Positions 5,306 to 8,051 of a DNA stretch of 8,051 bases are shown here, piece by piece. Numbering within the stretch: the stretch's first letter is position 1; each line of letters starts with the position of its first letter. This stretch comes from UBA1372 sp964496075. Lineage in GTDB: Bacteria; Patescibacteriota; Microgenomatia; UBA12405. The stretch is taken from the NCBI GenBank assembly GCA_964496075.1, contig CAZBXB010000033.1, positions 1 through 8,051 of the forward strand, in the 5' to 3' direction. The notes under the pieces are model-generated. The model made no database searches and had not been told where the DNA came from. It worked only from the letters and a program-made list of their open reading frames with translations. Both the position numbers and the translations under genes were made by a program.

Positions 5306-6094
5306 ATGAACTTAAACATGTTTACCAATGGCACTAAATATATAATGTTAGCGTTGGACCAAAGGGGTAGTTTTGAAAAAATGGTGGGAAGTACAGATAA
5401 ATCAGTATTGATTGAAAAGAAGAAACAAATAATAGAGGCATTGGAAGATATCTTTTCGGGAGTATTACTGGACCCAAAATATGGACTGCCAGCTTTTAAG
5501 CAATCGGGCGGCCTTAAGCCTTTCTTGCTGTGTGTTGAAAAAAGTGGCTACCAAGATGTCAAAGGAGAAAGACTGACTGAAATTGAGTACGGTGTTGAAG
5601 AGCTAAACAATATGGGAGCATCGGGAATTAAACTTTTGGTTTACTTTAATCCGTTTTTGGAGTCAGCAAAAATGCAGCTGGAAACAGCCAGAAGGGTGCT
5701 TGAAGATTGCCATAAACATGGCTTGCCAATGTTCCTTGAGATAGTCACTTATGGAGATGGTGGTGGAAAAAATTTAATAATTGAATCAGTTGATTATTTT
5801 TTGAAAAATAAAATTGTAGCTGATGTGTTTAAAATACAGTTTCCCGGAGATGAGACTGCCTGTAAGAAAATAACAGAGATGCTGGGTGAAACTAATTGGA
5901 TATTGCTGACGGCTGGAGTAGATTTTTATCAATTTGTAGAGCAATTAGAAATTGCCTGTAAAAACGGGTGTAGTGGATTTTTAGCCGGTAGATCGATTTG
6001 GAAAGATGCTGTTGGAGGTGATATTGGAAGAAAACAAGTACTAAAAATGCAAGAAAGATTTGAAACAATAAGACAAATTGCAGAAGGAAAATGA
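5306..6094 (+). CDS. LacD/YihT-like class I aldolase
   Basis: A 262-residue TIM-barrel class I (Schiff-base) aldolase related to tagatose-1,6-bisphosphate aldolase LacD and sulfofructose-1-phosphate aldolase YihT/SqiA. Family landmarks: MLALDQRGS at 14-22, ASGIKLLVYFNP at 105-116, MFLEIVTY at 142-149, VADVFKIQFPGD at 171-182 with Lys176 as the expected Schiff-base lysine, and WILLTAGVD then GCSGFLAGRSIWKDAVG at 198-237, closely resembling the end of YihT. It is shorter than YihT (about 290) or LacD (about 325) but appears complete. It should split a ketose phosphate into dihydroxyacetone phosphate and an aldehyde, or run in reverse; which sugar cannot be told, and no sulfosugar kinase or isomerase is nearby. 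It is first in an operon with the GT4 gene (ATGA overlap) and the methyltransferase gene, so a role in sugar supply for a glycan is possible. Confidence 0.8.
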   Translation: MNLNMFTNGTKYIMLALDQRGSFEKMVGSTDKSVLIEKKKQIIEALEDIFSGVLLDPKYGLPAFKQSGGLKPFLLCVEKSGYQDVKGERLTEIEYGVEELNNMGASGIKLLVYFNPFLESAKMQLETARRVLEDCHKHGLPMFLEIVTYGDGGGKNLIIESVDYFLKNKIVADVFKIQFPGDETACKKITEMLGETNWILLTAGVDFYQFVEQLEIACKNGCSGFLAGRSIWKDAVGGDIGRKQVLKMQERFETIRQIAEGK

Positions 6095-7209
6095 AGAAAA
6101 TACTAATAAGTTGTACTTATTATTTACCTAATATTTCTGGAGTAACTGTTTATGTTGATATATTGGCTAAAAAATTGGCACAAAAAGGTCACAAAGTGTC
6201 GATATTAACTTGTAGATACAAAAATAATTTGACTAAAGATAAGGAGATTGATGGCATGAAAATTCACAGATCTAAGAAATTGTTTTCTGTAGGTAAAGGT
6301 GTGTTTATGCCTATGTTTTGGTGGAACTCTTTAAGACATGTCAGGAGTAATGAAATTATTATTGCAAATTTACCGCAGTTAGAGTCAATTTGGCTGGGTA
6401 TATGGAGCAAGATATTTGGTAAAAAATTTGTAATTATTCACCACTGTGAATTTAATTTTACCGGAAGACTAGTTAATATTTTGACTAGTCTTGTCAGCTA
6501 CCCTATTCACCTTTTGACTTACGCAATGGCCGACAAAATAGTTAGCTACACCAAGGATTATGCTGATACCTCAATATTTTTAAAATATTTTAGTAAAAAA
6601 ATAGTTTATATTTTACCACCAGTGGTTTTGGGAAAGGAAAATAAAGTTAGACAAAAAATAATTTTAAATAAAATTGATAAAAAAAATGACGAAAAAATAG
6701 TTGGTTTTGTGGGCAGAATTGCCTGGGAAAAAGGTATAGACCATTTGGTTGAGGTTGTGTCTAAAATCGACAAGGTTAAGTTGATATTGGTAGGACCTTA
6801 TAAACAAGTGGTAGGAGATAATAGTTTTTCTAAACTAAAAAAGCTAATTGATGGGAATAAAAATGTAATTTTATGGGGGCCAGTAGACCATAGTGATTTG
6901 GTAAATTTTTATAAAATTTTTGATTGTTTGGTACTGCCATCAACTAATAATTTAGAAACATTTGGTATTGTTCAGGCTGAAGCAATGATTTCCGGCTGTC
7001 CAGTGGTGGCTTCAGATTTGCCCGGAGTTAGAATGCCGATTAGGATGACCGGATTGGGTGAAATTACCAAGATAGGTGACGGTGCGGATCTGGCTAAGAA
7101 AATTAAGGAGGTAACTAAGACAAAATACGATAAAAATATGTTTGACAAAGCCAGAGGGATATTTGGTATAGAAAAGTTTATAGAAGCTTGGCAAAAATGC
7201 ATAAATTGA
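6091..7209 (+). CDS. Glycosyltransferase family 4 (GT-B fold)
   Basis: A 372-residue cytoplasmic or membrane-associated glycosyltransferase. The N-terminal domain starts MKKILISCTYYLPNISGVTVYV (1-22), the Gly-containing acceptor-side loop of GT4 enzymes, followed by LAKKLAQKGHKVSILT. The C-terminal domain holds VGFVGRIAWEKGIDHLVE at 204-221 and LILVGPY at 231-237 for the nucleotide-sugar site, and the E-x7-E motif at Glu289 and Glu297 (LETFGIVQAEAMISGCPVVAS). Known GT4 members are retaining enzymes using UDP-, GDP- or ADP-sugars; the donor and acceptor here are unknown. The ATG overlaps the aldolase TGA (ATGA), indicating translational coupling. Sampled codons are very AT-rich (about 29% G+C in 6541-6840). 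The methyltransferase gene overlaps its end. Confidence 0.9.
   Translation: MKKILISCTYYLPNISGVTVYVDILAKKLAQKGHKVSILTCRYKNNLTKDKEIDGMKIHRSKKLFSVGKGVFMPMFWWNSLRHVRSNEIIIANLPQLESIWLGIWSKIFGKKFVIIHHCEFNFTGRLVNILTSLVSYPIHLLTYAMADKIVSYTKDYADTSIFLKYFSKKIVYILPPVVLGKENKVRQKIILNKIDKKNDEKIVGFVGRIAWEKGIDHLVEVVSKIDKVKLILVGPYKQVVGDNSFSKLKKLIDGNKNVILWGPVDHSDLVNFYKIFDCLVLPSTNNLETFGIVQAEAMISGCPVVASDLPGVRMPIRMTGLGEITKIGDGADLAKKIKEVTKTKYDKNMFDKARGIFGIEKFIEAWQKCIN
6465..6492. repeat. Perfect 9-bp inverted repeat inside the GT4 gene
   Basis: AAGACTAGT (6465-6473) and ACTAGTCTT (6484-6492) are perfect reverse complements separated by 10 bases. The repeat lies within codons for the middle of the glycosyltransferase, so it could form an mRNA hairpin. 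No U-tract follows. It may be chance in AT-rich sequence. Confidence 0.5.
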
Positions 7210-7877
7210 TTGGTCAAATTGGCGTAAGCGGACTGTTAAAAGCAGGTGTGTCTGAAGTTTACAGAAAAGTTTGGCGAGAGTGTGTCCGTAATTCCTTTTC
7301 GCAAAATTGGGAAGATGTTTTGATTGATAAACTTTTGAACCATCCTAAAAAAGGTTTTTATGTAGAGATTGGGGCATATAGACCAAAAAGATTAAGTAAC
7401 ACTTGGAGATATTATAAGAGAGACTGGCAAGGGGTAGTAGTTGAGCCAAATCCAAAAGTGGTTAAAGATTTTAAAAGAGTGAGAGCCAGAGATAGGTTTG
7501 TGTCGGCAGGGATTGGTGTCAAAGACGGGATGATGAAGTATTTTAAATTTGATATATCGGCTTTAAATACTTTTTCAGAAAAAGAATCTAAGGCAAGCGT
7601 ACAAAAGGGCTTTAGGCAATCGGAAGTGATGGATATTAGGGTGATTGGAACCAAAAGTTTTTTGAAAAAGTTTGTAGGGAATAGAAAAATTGATATTTTA
7701 TCAATTGATACGGAAGGATGGGATAAAAAGATATTGAAAAGTTGGGATTGGAAATATAAACCAAAAGTAATATGTGTAGAAACAGATAAGAAAAATTCAA
7801 TTGAAGCGTTATTGATTGGGCAAAACTATACTCTGGTGGCAAAAACAAAACATAATTCAATTTTTCTTAAAAATTAA
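7197..7877 (+). CDS. FkbM-family SAM-dependent methyltransferase
   Basis: A 226-residue methyltransferase. SFSQNWEDVLI at about 33-43 and GFYVEIGAYRPKRLSNT at about 53-69 form the family's entry and SAM-binding motif I (here E-I-G-A). VVVEPNP at 80-86 supplies the acidic residue for the SAM ribose, and DILSIDTEGWDKKIL at 166-180 is the hallmark FkbM segment. FkbM-type enzymes O-methylate natural products and, in many genomes, sugars of surface glycans; the glycosyltransferase beside it favours the latter, but the substrate is unproven. I chose the ATG at 7197, overlapping the GT4 gene by 13 nt. A TTG nine bases upstream (7188) would add three residues and is less likely. There is no strong Shine-Dalgarno. 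The 3' end overlaps the convergent gene by 21 nt. Confidence 0.85.
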   Translation: MHKLIGQIGVSGLLKAGVSEVYRKVWRECVRNSFSQNWEDVLIDKLLNHPKKGFYVEIGAYRPKRLSNTWRYYKRDWQGVVVEPNPKVVKDFKRVRARDRFVSAGIGVKDGMMKYFKFDISALNTFSEKESKASVQKGFRQSEVMDIRVIGTKSFLKKFVGNRKIDILSIDTEGWDKKILKSWDWKYKPKVICVETDKKNSIEALLIGQNYTLVAKTKHNSIFLKN

Positions 7878-8051
7878 GACTTGAGGGTGGTCATAGACAG
7901 TAAAAGATTCATCGGCTGTATCGTCTCTAAGGTAAATACCAGGGTATAAACAAGTGTTGTCGATTTCAAACCATTTGTTTTTGATGCCAGGATAGTCAGA
8001 GGGACCCAAATAAATACAAGTATTTAGAAACACATTTTCTGTAAGATATTT
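7857..8051 (-). CDS. C-terminal fragment of a probable membrane glycosyltransferase/DUF2298-like protein (partial)
   Basis: An open minus-strand frame enters from the window edge and ends at TGA (7859-7857), giving 64 residues. The sequence includes TCIYLGPSDYPGIKNKWFEI, then LRDDTADESFTVYDHP, and ends QVLIFKKN. From memory, an 'ESFTVYDHPKVLIFKK'-like tail closes many CPR and Chloroflexi membrane proteins of the DUF2298 or GT39 (ArnT-like) type; this is the basis of the call and needs a search. The start and main body lie beyond 8051. It converges with the FkbM gene and overlaps it by 21 nt (7857-7877), so no terminator separates them. It would be a second protein of this kind in the window, beside the gene at 74-2173. 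Confidence 0.6.
   Translation of the reverse strand, partial: KYLTENVFLNTCIYLGPSDYPGIKNKWFEIDNTCLYPGIYLRDDTADESFTVYDHPQVLIFKKN

Noticed and set aside
7188..7196. TTG at 7188 as the start of the FkbM-type gene
   Set aside because: It adds only three residues, increases the overlap with the GT4 gene and has no ribosome site. The ATG at 7197 is preferred, though the choice is not certain.
1..8051. UGA-recoded genetic code (Gracilibacteria/SR1)
   Set aside because: UGA ends the PAP2, exonuclease, aldolase, GT4 and 8051-7857 genes at sensible family lengths, and Trp is encoded by TGG.

Overview
The window looks like a piece of a small, AT-rich bacterial genome, most likely from the Patescibacteria/CPR (Microgenomates-like). 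This is an inference. It rests on a DUF2298 'YYY' membrane protein, a second partial membrane protein ending in a tail I associate with the same kind of protein, a stand-alone CarD-like protein, very tight gene packing (largest gap 114 bp) and short proteins. Several genes end in TGA and Trp is encoded by TGG, so the code looks standard and not the UGA-recoded code of Gracilibacteria/SR1. I see no rRNA, tRNA, transposase, CRISPR array or phage gene.

Layout. Positions 1-5270 are all on the minus strand. In transcription order they hold: an unrecognised 119-residue protein (5270-4911); a RecB/Cas4-like PD-(D/E)XK nuclease (4895-4029); a CarD-like protein (4001-3486) followed by a DEDDy RNase H-fold exonuclease (3465-2848) in one operon; a repeat-bearing 114-bp gap; a PAP2 lipid phosphatase (2733-2170) overlapping by ATGA with a DUF2298 membrane protein (2173-74); and the first ten codons of a gene that looks like a UvrD/PcrA helicase (32-1). 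From 5306 the plus strand carries a compact three-gene operon: a LacD/YihT-like class I aldolase, a GT4 glycosyltransferase and an FkbM-type methyltransferase. A 64-residue C-terminal fragment of another probable membrane glycosyltransferase or DUF2298-like protein (8051-7857, minus) converges on it and overlaps its end.

How the genes may work together. The minus-strand genes at 2848-4895, with the helicase start at 1-32, suggest DNA or RNA processing and transcription-linked functions. PAP2 plus DUF2298 suggests polyprenyl/lipid-phosphate handling beside a membrane glycosyltransferase-like enzyme. The plus-strand operon suggests synthesis and decoration of a surface glycan, with the aldolase supplying or recycling a sugar phosphate.

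The most striking non-coding signal is that at least six genes start 5-8 nt after a TAnnnT -10 box, four of them with a TGn extension. This implies leaderless or nearly leaderless transcripts. The operon-internal exonuclease gene has a clear Shine-Dalgarno instead. The second structure of note is a 27-nt direct repeat plus a 30-bp imperfect palindrome directly upstream of the PAP2 -10 box.
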